Below, in pieces: positions 1 to 6,035 of a stretch of DNA of 16,451 bases. The DNA comes from Nitrospirota bacterium. GTDB lineage: Bacteria > Nitrospirota_A > Leptospirillia > Leptospirillales > Leptospirillaceae. The stretch's first letter is position 1. The number at the start of each line of letters is the position of its first letter. The translations under genes were made by a program, and so were the position numbers. A model generated the notes under the pieces. That model did not search any database. It saw only the letters and a list, made by a program, of their open reading frames with translations, and had not been told where the DNA came from. Location: the NCBI GenBank assembly GCA_021838765.1, contig JAKCCY010000051.1:1-16451 (forward strand), in the 5' to 3' direction.

Positions 1-2
1 TT

Positions 3-272
3 TTAAAAGGGCTCATTACGGAAGAGATTTCTCCGCAAGACAGAAGGAGCCGGATCATCCGGCTTTCAGCGGAGGGCGAGGAGGTTTTCAGAAAGACCTT
101 TTATGCCCAGATCGATTACCTCGATCCTTTTTTTGAACGGGCATTGAGCGAAGAAGAGATGGAGCGGCTCCGCGCCCTCCTTCTTAAGATCAGCGATGAG
201 TTTTCAAAAAAGCCACCGGCAGGCAGGGGCAAGGTGAAAACGGAAAAACAGGAGTCAGGGAGACAGAGATGA
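3..272 (+). CDS. MarR-family transcriptional regulator, C-terminal part (5' end outside window)
   Basis: An open frame enters from the left edge and ends at a TGA at 270-272. The visible 89 residues begin LKGLITEEISPQDRRSRII and continue with RLSAEGEEVF. The DRR..R.I.LS.EG pattern is the beta-wing of the winged-helix domain typical of MarR regulators, followed by the C-terminal dimerisation helices (ERALSEEEMERLRALLLKI). A basic, low-complexity tail closes the protein. The stop overlaps the doxX start (ATGA at 269-272), so the two are translationally coupled. MarR proteins usually repress neighbouring genes in response to phenolics or oxidants, so control of doxX is a fair inference. The DNA-recognition helix lies outside the window, so ligand and subfamily cannot be judged. 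Confidence 0.75.
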   Translation, partial: LKGLITEEISPQDRRSRIIRLSAEGEEVFRKTFYAQIDYLDPFFERALSEEEMERLRALLLKISDEFSKKPPAGRGKVKTEKQESGRQR

Positions 273-718
273 AATCATTTTTCGATACACGGCCGACATG
301 GTCGGCTATGGTTCTTCGCCTCGGACTTGCGGTGGTGATCCTCCCGCATGGATTCGGGAAGCTTCTGGGGTGGTTCGGTGGTTTCGGATTCTCCGGAACA
401 ATGGGTTTCTTTACACAGAAGCTGCATGTTCCGGCACCAGTGGCCTTTCTTGTCATTATTGGGGAATCGCTCGGAAGCGTTGCTCTTTTGATGGGATTCC
501 TCACCCGCTTTGTGGCGGTTTCTTTTGTCATGATCATGGTCGGTGCGATTTTTCTGGTCCATATTCAGAACGGTTTTTTCATGAACTGGTATGGAACAAA
601 GGCGGGGGAGGGTTATGAATACCACCTGCTGGTCATTGCCATGGCTGTCTCCCTTCTGCTCAGTGGCGGAGGGAAAGCCTCTGTCGATGGATTGCTCGCC
701 GAAAAGCTTGAGCGTTAG
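269..718 (+). CDS. DoxX-family inner-membrane protein
   Basis: This 149-residue protein has four hydrophobic segments, at roughly residues 12-32, 58-80, 82-100 and 118-134. The first carries the family pattern LRLGLAVVILPHGFGKLLG, and the loop after segment 3 holds NGFFMNW, both common in DoxX/YphA-type proteins. DoxX relatives are small four-helix membrane proteins. Some are subunits of thiosulfate:quinone oxidoreductase in Archaea, while many bacterial ones are tied to redox or thiol stress and have no proven reaction. The start overlaps the MarR stop by four bases, indicating one operon. The nearest purine-rich stretch is GGGAGACAGAG just upstream. Function beyond the family name is not established here. 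Confidence 0.85.
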   Translation: MKSFFDTRPTWSAMVLRLGLAVVILPHGFGKLLGWFGGFGFSGTMGFFTQKLHVPAPVAFLVIIGESLGSVALLMGFLTRFVAVSFVMIMVGAIFLVHIQNGFFMNWYGTKAGEGYEYHLLVIAMAVSLLLSGGGKASVDGLLAEKLER

Positions 719-721
719 GGG

Positions 722-736
722 AGCCCGCAGGGGGCT
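722..736 (+). other. Short stem-loop after doxX
   Basis: AGCCC at 722-726 can pair with GGGCT at 732-736 around a five-base loop, four bases after the doxX stop. There is no T-tract after it, so it is at best a 3'-end stabilising hairpin or a weak pause site. The remaining bases to 803 are G-rich and show no other gene. Confidence 0.25.
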
Positions 737-817
737 TCCGCGGAACCTCTCCGGGGGAGACCGGGGGGTGCATGATCGAGATGGTCGGTCAACTTTATTG
801 ATGAAGGAGGAACTTTA

Positions 818-1045
818 ATGTCTGGAAAATCTCCAATTGTCAGGGATGAAGCGGCTGGAACTTATTACTGGTGTGCATGTGGGAAGACTGGTAGCGAACC
901 TTTCTGCGATGGAAGCCACAGCCGTCTCCATACAGGCAAAACGCCGATGGAGGTCAAAATCGAGTCCGACCGAAAAGTGGCGTGGTGTACCTGTAAAAAA
1001 TCGGGGAACGCTCCTTTTTGTGACGGGACGCACTCCAGGATCTGA
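818..1045 (+). CDS. Tandem CDGSH iron-sulfur domain protein
   Basis: A 75-residue protein made almost entirely of two CDGSH zinc-finger-type motifs, each of which should bind a 2Fe-2S cluster through three Cys and one His. The ligands are C19, C21, C30 and H34 (first CDGSH) and C57, C59, C68 and H72 (second, reading CDGTH). No signal peptide or membrane segment is present, so it is cytosolic, unlike the anchored eukaryotic mitoNEET. The start is firm: AAGGAGG at 804-810 lies seven bases before ATG. Its own strong ribosome site and a downstream terminator suggest independent or high expression. Known relatives act in electron or cluster transfer and redox sensing; the partner here is unknown. 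A second, single-CDGSH gene is encoded at 3982-3788. Confidence 0.9.
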   Translation: MSGKSPIVRDEAAGTYYWCACGKTGSEPFCDGSHSRLHTGKTPMEVKIESDRKVAWCTCKKSGNAPFCDGTHSRI

Positions 1046-1068
1046 GTCAAACAAATAATTTCCCGAGG

Positions 1069-1110
1069 GGAGGGTGAGAGTTCTTTTCTCATCCTCCATC
1101 TGTCTTTTTT
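1069..1110 (+). terminator. Intrinsic terminator after the tandem CDGSH gene
   Basis: A ten-base-pair stem (1069-1078 with 1088-1097, one G-T pair at 1074/1092) encloses a nine-base loop. A run of six T's follows at 1105-1110, about seven bases beyond the stem. The spacing to the T-run is a little long but the stem is strong. It ends the doxX/CDGSH unit, so the ene-reductase downstream probably has its own promoter or depends on read-through; no separate promoter is obvious in the few bases left. Confidence 0.65.
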
Positions 1111-1135
1111 ATTTCATATGAGTCGAGGTGATTCG

Positions 1136-2224
1136 ATGTCCGAGCTGTTCAGTCCCCTTCAGTTGGCTTCCGTGACCTTTCCCCATCGTATTTTTCTTTC
1201 GCCGATGTGTCAGTATCAGGCCAGGGAAGGTTATGTGACACCGTGGCACTTTGTACATCTGGGTGCGCGTGCCCAGGGAGGTGCGTCTCTTGTGATGATG
1301 GAAGCTTCTTCGGTAAGCCCCGAGGGCCGACTCTCTCATGGCGATGTTGGTCTCTGGGAGGATGGACAGGGAAAGGCGCTGGCTCCGCTGGTGGATCTTG
1401 TTCATTCATTGGGTTCCAGAATCGGGATCCAGCTGGCCCATGGAGGGAGAAAAGCCTCCTGCCACCGGCCATGGGAAGAAGGTGGCCGCCCCCTGTCAGA
1501 ATCTTCTGGTGCCTGGCCTGTTCTCGGACCCTCTCCGATGGCTTTTTCGGAAGGTTACCCAATCCCGAAAGAGATGGATTCCCCAGAGATGGAGAGGGTT
1601 GCGGAGTCTTTTGTCCGGTCGGCTATCCGGGCGAAGGCCTCCGGGTTCGACGTTCTTGAGCTTCATCTGGCCCATGGATACCTTCTTCACGAATTTCTTT
1701 CTCCTTTGACAAACATGAGAAACGATCAATGGGGAGGGAGCATCGAAGGGCGCATGCGCTATCCTCTGGAGGTTGTTCGGAGGGTGCGGCAGGTTTGGCC
1801 GCAGGAGTTGCCTCTGTTTGTAAGAATATCGGCAACAGACTGGGTTCCTGGAGGCTGGTCGATCGAAGACTCGGTTGTCCTTGCAAGACAGCTCAAATTG
1901 TTGGGTGTCGATCTGATCGATGTGTCCAGCGGAGGAATTGTGCCCCATGCAGCGATTCCCGTTGCCCCCCTCTATCAGGTTGCTCTTTCGGAGAGAATAC
2001 GCAGTGAGGCCAAAATACCGACAGGTGCTGTCGGTATTGTCACGGCTCCGGAAGAGGCTGAGTCCATTGTCCGGTCTGGAAAGGGTGATGCGGTCCTGAT
2101 CGGGAGGGCCATGCTCCGAAATCCGAACTGGCCTCTTGAAGCAGCGTTGAAGCTTGGCGGTTTTTTGAGTCCTCCGGATTCCTACCTGAGGGCGTGGCCG
2201 CCAGTTGGTCGCCCTGCCGGGTAA
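1136..2224 (+). CDS. Old Yellow Enzyme family NAD(P)H-dependent ene-reductase, YqjM/NamA class
   Basis: An FMN-dependent TIM-barrel enzyme of 362 residues that should reduce activated C=C bonds of enones, nitro compounds or similar electrophiles using NAD(P)H. The YqjM-class hallmarks are in place: Cys25 and Tyr27 in SPMCQYQA, the QLAHGGRKAS segment at 99-108, the catalytic pair His177/His180 with Tyr182 in HLAHGYLLHEFLSPL, the NMRNDQWGGS loop, and the phosphate-binding GRAMLRNPNWPL near 323-334. I chose ATG 1136 because GAGGTG at 1125-1130 precedes it by five bases; the ATG at 1118 would add six residues and has no ribosome site. Length matches the class (about 340-370). It sits among other redox genes but just after a terminator, so co-transcription with them is uncertain. 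Confidence 0.92.
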   Translation: MSELFSPLQLASVTFPHRIFLSPMCQYQAREGYVTPWHFVHLGARAQGGASLVMMEASSVSPEGRLSHGDVGLWEDGQGKALAPLVDLVHSLGSRIGIQLAHGGRKASCHRPWEEGGRPLSESSGAWPVLGPSPMAFSEGYPIPKEMDSPEMERVAESFVRSAIRAKASGFDVLELHLAHGYLLHEFLSPLTNMRNDQWGGSIEGRMRYPLEVVRRVRQVWPQELPLFVRISATDWVPGGWSIEDSVVLARQLKLLGVDLIDVSSGGIVPHAAIPVAPLYQVALSERIRSEAKIPTGAVGIVTAPEEAESIVRSGKGDAVLIGRAMLRNPNWPLEAALKLGGFLSPPDSYLRAWPPVGRPAG

Positions 2225-2313
2225 CTGTTTCCCTGTGATCAGGATCATGGTCCGAAACTCTTGTTCCCGTTACCCTGTGTGTCGTGGGTTGATGGTTTCA
2301 ACGGAGGTCGGTC

Positions 2314-2466
2314 ATGATGATCAAGATCAGATGGGCAAGAAGGGCCAATCTCCCCTTTTGGGGGAGTCTCCCTGTGCTGGTGTGGACAAGTCTTCTCCTC
2401 GCGGGAGCGACCAGTGTTTCTCTTCTGGTTGCCGTGATCAGCGGGGTCACGCTTCTCGCTCTGTAG
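2314..2466 (+). CDS. Small hydrophobic membrane protein (50 residues), hypothetical
   Basis: A short frame with a good ribosome site (GGAGG at 2303-2307, six bases before ATG 2314) encodes 50 residues. The N-terminus is basic (MMIKIRWARRAN). Then follow two hydrophobic stretches, about residues 14-31 (PFWGSLPVLVWTSLLLAG) and 33-50 (TSVSLLVAVISGVTLLAL), separated only by Gly-Ala. The composition would fit one long or two short membrane helices with the positive end in the cytoplasm. I do not recognise a family. It lies 89 bases past the ene-reductase and faces a convergent gene, whose stop is 23 bases away. The ribosome site, charge pattern and length argue for a real gene, but it could be chance. 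Confidence 0.5.
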   Translation: MMIKIRWARRANLPFWGSLPVLVWTSLLLAGATSVSLLVAVISGVTLLAL

Positions 2467-2489
2467 GTTCCTGCCAGGAGAGGGACTTC

Positions 2490-3392
2490 TCAGTAATCGA
2501 AGGTAATGCCGATATCAGGACCCCACCAGAAAGTTTGTGAATTTGGTTCCTGGATGTAGGTGGTAGAGTTCGGTATGTGGTAGACCCCGCTCTGGGAGAA
2601 GTTCCATGCACTGAAACGGAGATCGGTATAGAGAGCCAGCCGGGGCGTGAAATAGTATCGAAGTCCGAGAAGTCCGTGGGTATTGCTTGCTCCTCCCAAA
2701 TCCAGTGTGGGGTTGTTATAGGCTCCAACGCTGACAGATGGGGAGAAAGCTTCCCGGAAGCCCAGCTCCGAAAAAAGAACAAGTCCCCCGTCGGTGAGGG
2801 GGGAGATCTCCTCGATGGTGGCTCCCCAATAGGGAATGTCGTAGTTTTCTGTATAACCGTACGGGCCCGGAGTCATCCATATCTGCTGATGGTTCCCGAC
2901 GGAACCCCAAATATTGAAGCGTGTTCCCCAGAGAACAAACGTTGTCCCGATATGTCCCGCCTCCTGGTCCATGTTCTCCGCCATTTTGCTGGAGTAGGGA
3001 ATATTGTTTCCGTTTGAGCCCTGGATGTATCCGTTGTAGGTTCCGCTGACAGAGGGCTCGTATGCCAGGTCGATTCCCAGCAGAAAATGTGTCCAGTACC
3101 ACATTGCCCTGCCCTTGATCGGGATCATGGTGGCACTGTCGGAGTCTCCTATCGATTCGGAGTAGCTCCAGTAGTGGAGCCCCGTTCCGAGATCGATTTC
3201 GTTCGGAGGGGCTGCGGATGGATCAAAGAGCGATGCCGGAGCCTCGGCGCGCGCCAGATCCGCTCCCACGAAGAAGGTTGCGACAGCCAGAAGAAGCCCT
3301 GCGCTGGACACTGCGACAGGACTGTTCTTAAAAAGATCGTTGAGTTTTTTCAGAAAACGCCCGACACCGGTCCTGATCGATTGTACCCCCAT
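2490..3392 (-). CDS. Secreted outer-membrane beta-barrel-like protein, hypothetical
   Basis: A 300-residue protein with a long basic N-terminus, a hydrophobic core near residues 29-45 and a plausible signal peptidase I site after ARA (residues 47-49). The mature part is rich in aromatic, Gly, Ser and Asn residues with alternating beta patterns (LALYTDLRFSAWNF, HGLLGLRYYFTPR). It ends GITFDY with a terminal aromatic residue, as in many outer-membrane proteins recognised by BamA. I do not recognise a named family. Start ATG 3392 has no clear Shine-Dalgarno and lies six bases past the DUF488 stop, so coupling is likely; a start further inside (for example GTG at codon 28) would shorten the unusually long n-region. 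Its role, perhaps a porin or structural barrel, is unknown. Confidence 0.65.
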   Translation of the reverse strand: MGVQSIRTGVGRFLKKLNDLFKNSPVAVSSAGLLLAVATFFVGADLARAEAPASLFDPSAAPPNEIDLGTGLHYWSYSESIGDSDSATMIPIKGRAMWYWTHFLLGIDLAYEPSVSGTYNGYIQGSNGNNIPYSSKMAENMDQEAGHIGTTFVLWGTRFNIWGSVGNHQQIWMTPGPYGYTENYDIPYWGATIEEISPLTDGGLVLFSELGFREAFSPSVSVGAYNNPTLDLGGASNTHGLLGLRYYFTPRLALYTDLRFSAWNFSQSGVYHIPNSTTYIQEPNSQTFWWGPDIGITFDY

Positions 3393-3398
3393 TGATGA

Positions 3399-3791
3399 TT
3401 AATGCTTGATGATCTTTTCCGATAACCACCCGTCGATAACTTCCTTAAGAACCGCCGCATTGTTTTCTTTTTGATCCCTTGAGGCGAAGAGCAGAAGAAT
3501 GTTCTTCTCGGTGATCGATTCCAGAACGGCCAGGATCTCCTGCTTCCTGTCCTGGAGTTCCTGGATATAGTCCGTGCGGAATCTTGAAAAATCAATCTTC
3601 CCTTCATGGAAGTCATGTCGAAGGTCCGGAGATGGCGCCCAGTCCCTGGCCCAAAGGTTGACGGGAAGGCTTTCCTTTTTTGTGCCTCGTGGCCAGAGCC
3701 GGTCAACCAGTATGGCATAAATCCCCGGATCCTTCGCATGAAAATCACGGACCGGCCCGAGTCCGATGTTTTTTGTCCTGTGGGATGTCAT
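3399..3791 (-). CDS. DUF488 family protein (YeaO-like)
   Basis: A soluble 130-residue protein. The segment at 27-39, AILVDRLWPRGTK, followed by W..RDWAPSPDLRHDFH and F...Y..EL, is the conserved signature of the DUF488/YeaO family. The family is widespread in bacteria and has no firmly established reaction; the length is normal (about 115-140). The start codon overlaps the stop of the upstream CDGSH gene (ATGA on the minus strand at 3788-3791), and the next gene follows after six bases, so this is the middle gene of a three-gene operon. There is no good ribosome site of its own, consistent with translational coupling. Confidence 0.85.
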   Translation of the reverse strand: MTSHRTKNIGLGPVRDFHAKDPGIYAILVDRLWPRGTKKESLPVNLWARDWAPSPDLRHDFHEGKIDFSRFRTDYIQELQDRKQEILAVLESITEKNILLLFASRDQKENNAAVLKEVIDGWLSEKIIKH

Positions 3792-3982
3792 TCCGAAAGG
3801 AAATGGATCCGGGAATGGGCCCCGTCACAAAATGGTTTGTTCTTTGATCCACCGCAACGACAGAGGTGATAGGTGTTCTTGTCTGCTGAACTGACAACCT
3901 TGCCGTTTCCATCGGTGATGACTGTTTTCCCCACAACCTCAAAAGGACCATTTTTCATGCAGGTGATTTTGACCTCGTCCAT
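3788..3982 (-). CDS. Single-CDGSH iron-sulfur protein
   Basis: A 64-residue cytosolic protein with one CDGSH motif near the C-terminus. Ligands C41, C43, C52 and H56 (reading CDGAH) should hold one 2Fe-2S cluster. Residues 1-40 form a beta-rich lead-in (EVKITCMKNGPFEVVGKTV) with a non-motif Cys8. I place the start at ATG 3980-3982 because GGAG at 3991-3988 precedes it by five bases; a longer frame back to 4051 has no ribosome site and an unrelated extension. It is the first gene of the minus-strand operon with DUF488 and the barrel protein. It differs in architecture from the two-motif protein at 818, so the two are not a recent duplication. Confidence 0.88.
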   Translation of the reverse strand: MDEVKITCMKNGPFEVVGKTVITDGNGKVVSSADKNTYHLCRCGGSKNKPFCDGAHSRIHFLSE

Positions 3983-4376
3983 CGGATCTCCTTTGTCTGG
4001 TATTTTAAGGACTGGAAAGAGAGGGATACGCCGGAACCCGGCATCTTGCACTATACCACTCTTTATTGTGTAACGCAGGCTGGTGCCCGTGTCCTGGAGA
4101 GACTTTTTTTCAGAAGAGGGGTGAGTGCTTGCCTTATGCCTGTTTTCTTGTATCCTTCTTTAAGGCAGAATATCCCCTCCAAGGGCGTCCTTAAGGTATG
4201 CGGACCGGAACATCGTGTCCGTCATCTTTTGCGAATGGGGCTGAAGCCTCCCGGATAGACCCCATGTCAACCGTTTTAAGGGGTGGGTGAAGGGAGCAGT
4301 CGCTCGATACGACTTCGGGTGATTTCCTGTTTCCCCTTCTATATATTGTTTCTGCTCTATGGTCTGGAGGCACGTT
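3983..4376. promoter_or_regulatory. Divergent intergenic region between the CDGSH operon and the flavoprotein gene
   Basis: About 390 bases separate two diverging transcription units, so promoters for both should lie here. I see no convincing gene. On the minus strand a TAAAAT box (RC of 4000-4007) lies near the CDGSH start but has no clear -35. On the plus strand a TATATATT stretch at 4340-4347 is the most AT-rich point, also without a good -35. Two small perfect stem-loops occur: 4030-4034 with 4038-4042, and 4298-4302 with 4310-4314. The rest holds nothing I can name. Confidence 0.4.
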
Positions 4377-5141
4377 ATGGAGGTAGAGGTTGTTGGCTCC
4401 TTTCGGCGGGTTGGGCTTGTTGCGGACAGAACACTTTTTTTCCAGGTAGAGTTGCCGGGGGATGTGATGTCCGACTTCCGGGCTGGCCAGTTCTGCTATC
4501 TGGAGTGGCCTGACAAGGATCTGCTTGACGACAAGGGCAATGGTCGGAATTTTTCGATTTCTTCCCCTCCCGGAGAGCTTCCGGTGTTGTCTTTTGCCAC
4601 AAGACTGACAGGCTCTGCCTTTAAAAATGCCCTGGCGTCGAGGCCTGATGGCTCCCCGATCAGGGTAAACGGGCCTTACGGTGACTTTTGTCTTTCAGAT
4701 TGTTCCACGCTCTCCCGGACAAACTCCTGGGACAAGCCGGTTGTCCTTGTTGCGGGCGGAATTGGCGTGACCCCATTTCGAAGTATGCTGATGGAGGCTT
4801 TGCCTGTTTGCGGAAGCGTCCCTTTCTTTCTTTTTACCGTGAACCATTCGCTTGAGTCCTCCGTTTTTCGTGAGGAGTTCGAAAAGATGGCAAGAGACAA
4901 TCGCAACCTGTACCTTGATCAAATCATTTCGAGAGCCGGCCCCGATCCCCTTCCTCCGGGAATTGAGGTGGGCACTCTGACGCCGGGACGCCTTTTTGAC
5001 TTTATCGGAGTCAACGCAAAAAAGGGAGAGTATTATATTGCCGGAGGGCCTTCGATGGTTTCCGGTTTTAAGGAGGCTCTTTTGCGTGAGGGTGTTTCGT
5101 CGGACCGGATCCATTCGGATCCCTTTATGGGTTATCGGTAA
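4377..5141 (+). CDS. Ferredoxin-NAD(P)+ reductase-like flavoprotein (FAD/NAD(P)-binding)
   Basis: A 254-residue protein of the ferredoxin reductase superfamily with the two classic domains. The FAD barrel carries R57-N-F-S60 (the RxYS-type flavin motif, with Phe for Tyr) and G99PYGDF. The NAD(P) domain carries GGIGVTPFRSM at 127-137 and GGPSMV near 223. The C-terminus ends DPFMGYR, close to the aromatic end that stacks on the flavin in this family. No 2Fe-2S ferredoxin or globin domain is fused, so it must pass electrons to a separate partner. The CDGSH proteins nearby are possible but unproven partners. Start ATG 4377 is chosen over 4359 because GGAGG at 4366-4370 lies six bases before it. 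Confidence 0.88.
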   Translation: MEVEVVGSFRRVGLVADRTLFFQVELPGDVMSDFRAGQFCYLEWPDKDLLDDKGNGRNFSISSPPGELPVLSFATRLTGSAFKNALASRPDGSPIRVNGPYGDFCLSDCSTLSRTNSWDKPVVLVAGGIGVTPFRSMLMEALPVCGSVPFFLFTVNHSLESSVFREEFEKMARDNRNLYLDQIISRAGPDPLPPGIEVGTLTPGRLFDFIGVNAKKGEYYIAGGPSMVSGFKEALLREGVSSDRIHSDPFMGYR

Positions 5142-5190
5142 TGCGGATCAATCCGGTTGTTCCTGCACGATTTTGGGATCGGGTTCCTGT

Positions 5191-5219
5191 TTCTCAAATG
5201 TTGCCATATTTTGTATGCT
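5191..5219 (+). promoter_or_regulatory. Possible sigma-70-type promoter for the DUF502 gene
   Basis: TTCTCA at 5191-5196 and TATGCT at 5214-5219 are 17 bases apart, each matching consensus at four of six positions, and a TG pair directly precedes the -10 box (extended -10). The site is some 60 bases before the DUF502 start, in a 140-base gap. Moderate matches only. Confidence 0.35.
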
Positions 5220-5281
5220 GATCGGGAGAATATAGCGGAGCCCGGTGGCGGCATGGTCCGTTCTTTTTTCAGGGGGGTTGG

Positions 5282-5995
5282 ATGGATTGGCTTCAGAAAG
5301 AGAGAGAACGTATCAGCGCATCGATCAAGACAAAGTTTGTAACTGGTCTTGTCATTGTTTTGCCTGTGGCCCTTTCCCTCTATATTCTCTACCGGATTTT
5401 TGATTTTCTGGACTCTTTTCTGGACCCGTTCATTGTTTCCAGAACGGGCTATTCCATTCCCGGGATGGGTGTTCTTCTCCTGTTGTTCCTGATCCTCGCT
5501 GTCGGTACGGTTGCAACCAATGTCATTGGTCACCGACTGGTGATCTTCCTTGAAAACTTCATGGCCCGGATCCCTATTTTCAAAAAATTCTACACAACTC
5601 TTAAAACGGTCATGGAGTCTTTCTCTCCCAATGGCCAGAAAGGGTTCAGGAAGGTTGTTGTGGCCGAATATCCGAAAGAGGGTGTCTGGACAATGGGGTT
5701 TTTTACCGGCTCCGTGAGGTTCGGTAAGGATGGTCCGATGCTCCAGTCTGTTTTTTTTCCCAGCAATAATATCTATATCGGGATCCAGGCGTTTCTTCCC
5801 GAGGAAAAGGTTCTTGAAACGACGTTTTCGGTAGAGGAAGGGATGAAACTTATTCTGTCGGGTGGAATCACGCTGCCCGAGCAGATGACCCTTTTTCCGC
5901 TGGGTCACCCCCCTTCCCCCGATTCCCCGGGGCAACACGCCAATATTCCCCAGAGTGGCCCTTCCACCGAATCGATCCTTTCCACCCGTCCATGA
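5282..5995 (+). CDS. DUF502 family inner-membrane protein
   Basis: A 237-residue protein with two membrane helices, at about residues 18-44 (VTGLVIVLPVALSLYILYRI) and 61-90 (MGVLLLLFLILAVGTVATNV). A soluble beta-rich part follows with the family segments IPIFKKFYTTLKTVMESF, GVWTMGFFTGS and VFFPSNNIYIG. This matches DUF502, a family of unknown function found in bacteria and plants. The C-terminal 35 residues or so are a Pro/Ser/Gly-rich tail that looks disordered and is not part of the usual domain. Start ATG 5282 follows an AGGGGGG ribosome site at 5272-5278 by three bases, which is a little short. It is 40 bases upstream of glmU, likely in the same transcript. Confidence 0.85.
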   Translation: MDWLQKERERISASIKTKFVTGLVIVLPVALSLYILYRIFDFLDSFLDPFIVSRTGYSIPGMGVLLLLFLILAVGTVATNVIGHRLVIFLENFMARIPIFKKFYTTLKTVMESFSPNGQKGFRKVVVAEYPKEGVWTMGFFTGSVRFGKDGPMLQSVFFPSNNIYIGIQAFLPEEKVLETTFSVEEGMKLILSGGITLPEQMTLFPLGHPPSPDSPGQHANIPQSGPSTESILSTRP

Positions 5996-6035
5996 GCAGT
6001 TCTTCTTGAATAAATGGCACAATTAAGGAGACAAC

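Noticed and set aside
722..736. An intrinsic terminator after doxX
   Set aside because: The hairpin has only five pairs and no T-tract, so it is listed only as a stem-loop.
1496..2248. A 250-codon minus-strand frame opposite the ene-reductase
   Set aside because: It covers the catalytic half of an intact Old Yellow Enzyme and has no motif or start signal.
4030..4314. Riboswitch or small RNA in the divergent gap
   Set aside because: Only two isolated five-pair hairpins are visible, with no conserved core that I recognise.
5132..6022. A 296-codon minus-strand frame opposite the DUF502 gene
   Set aside because: The plus-strand frame has membrane helices and DUF502 motifs with a ribosome site; the antisense product has a biased, Arg/His/Asn-rich composition and no motifs.
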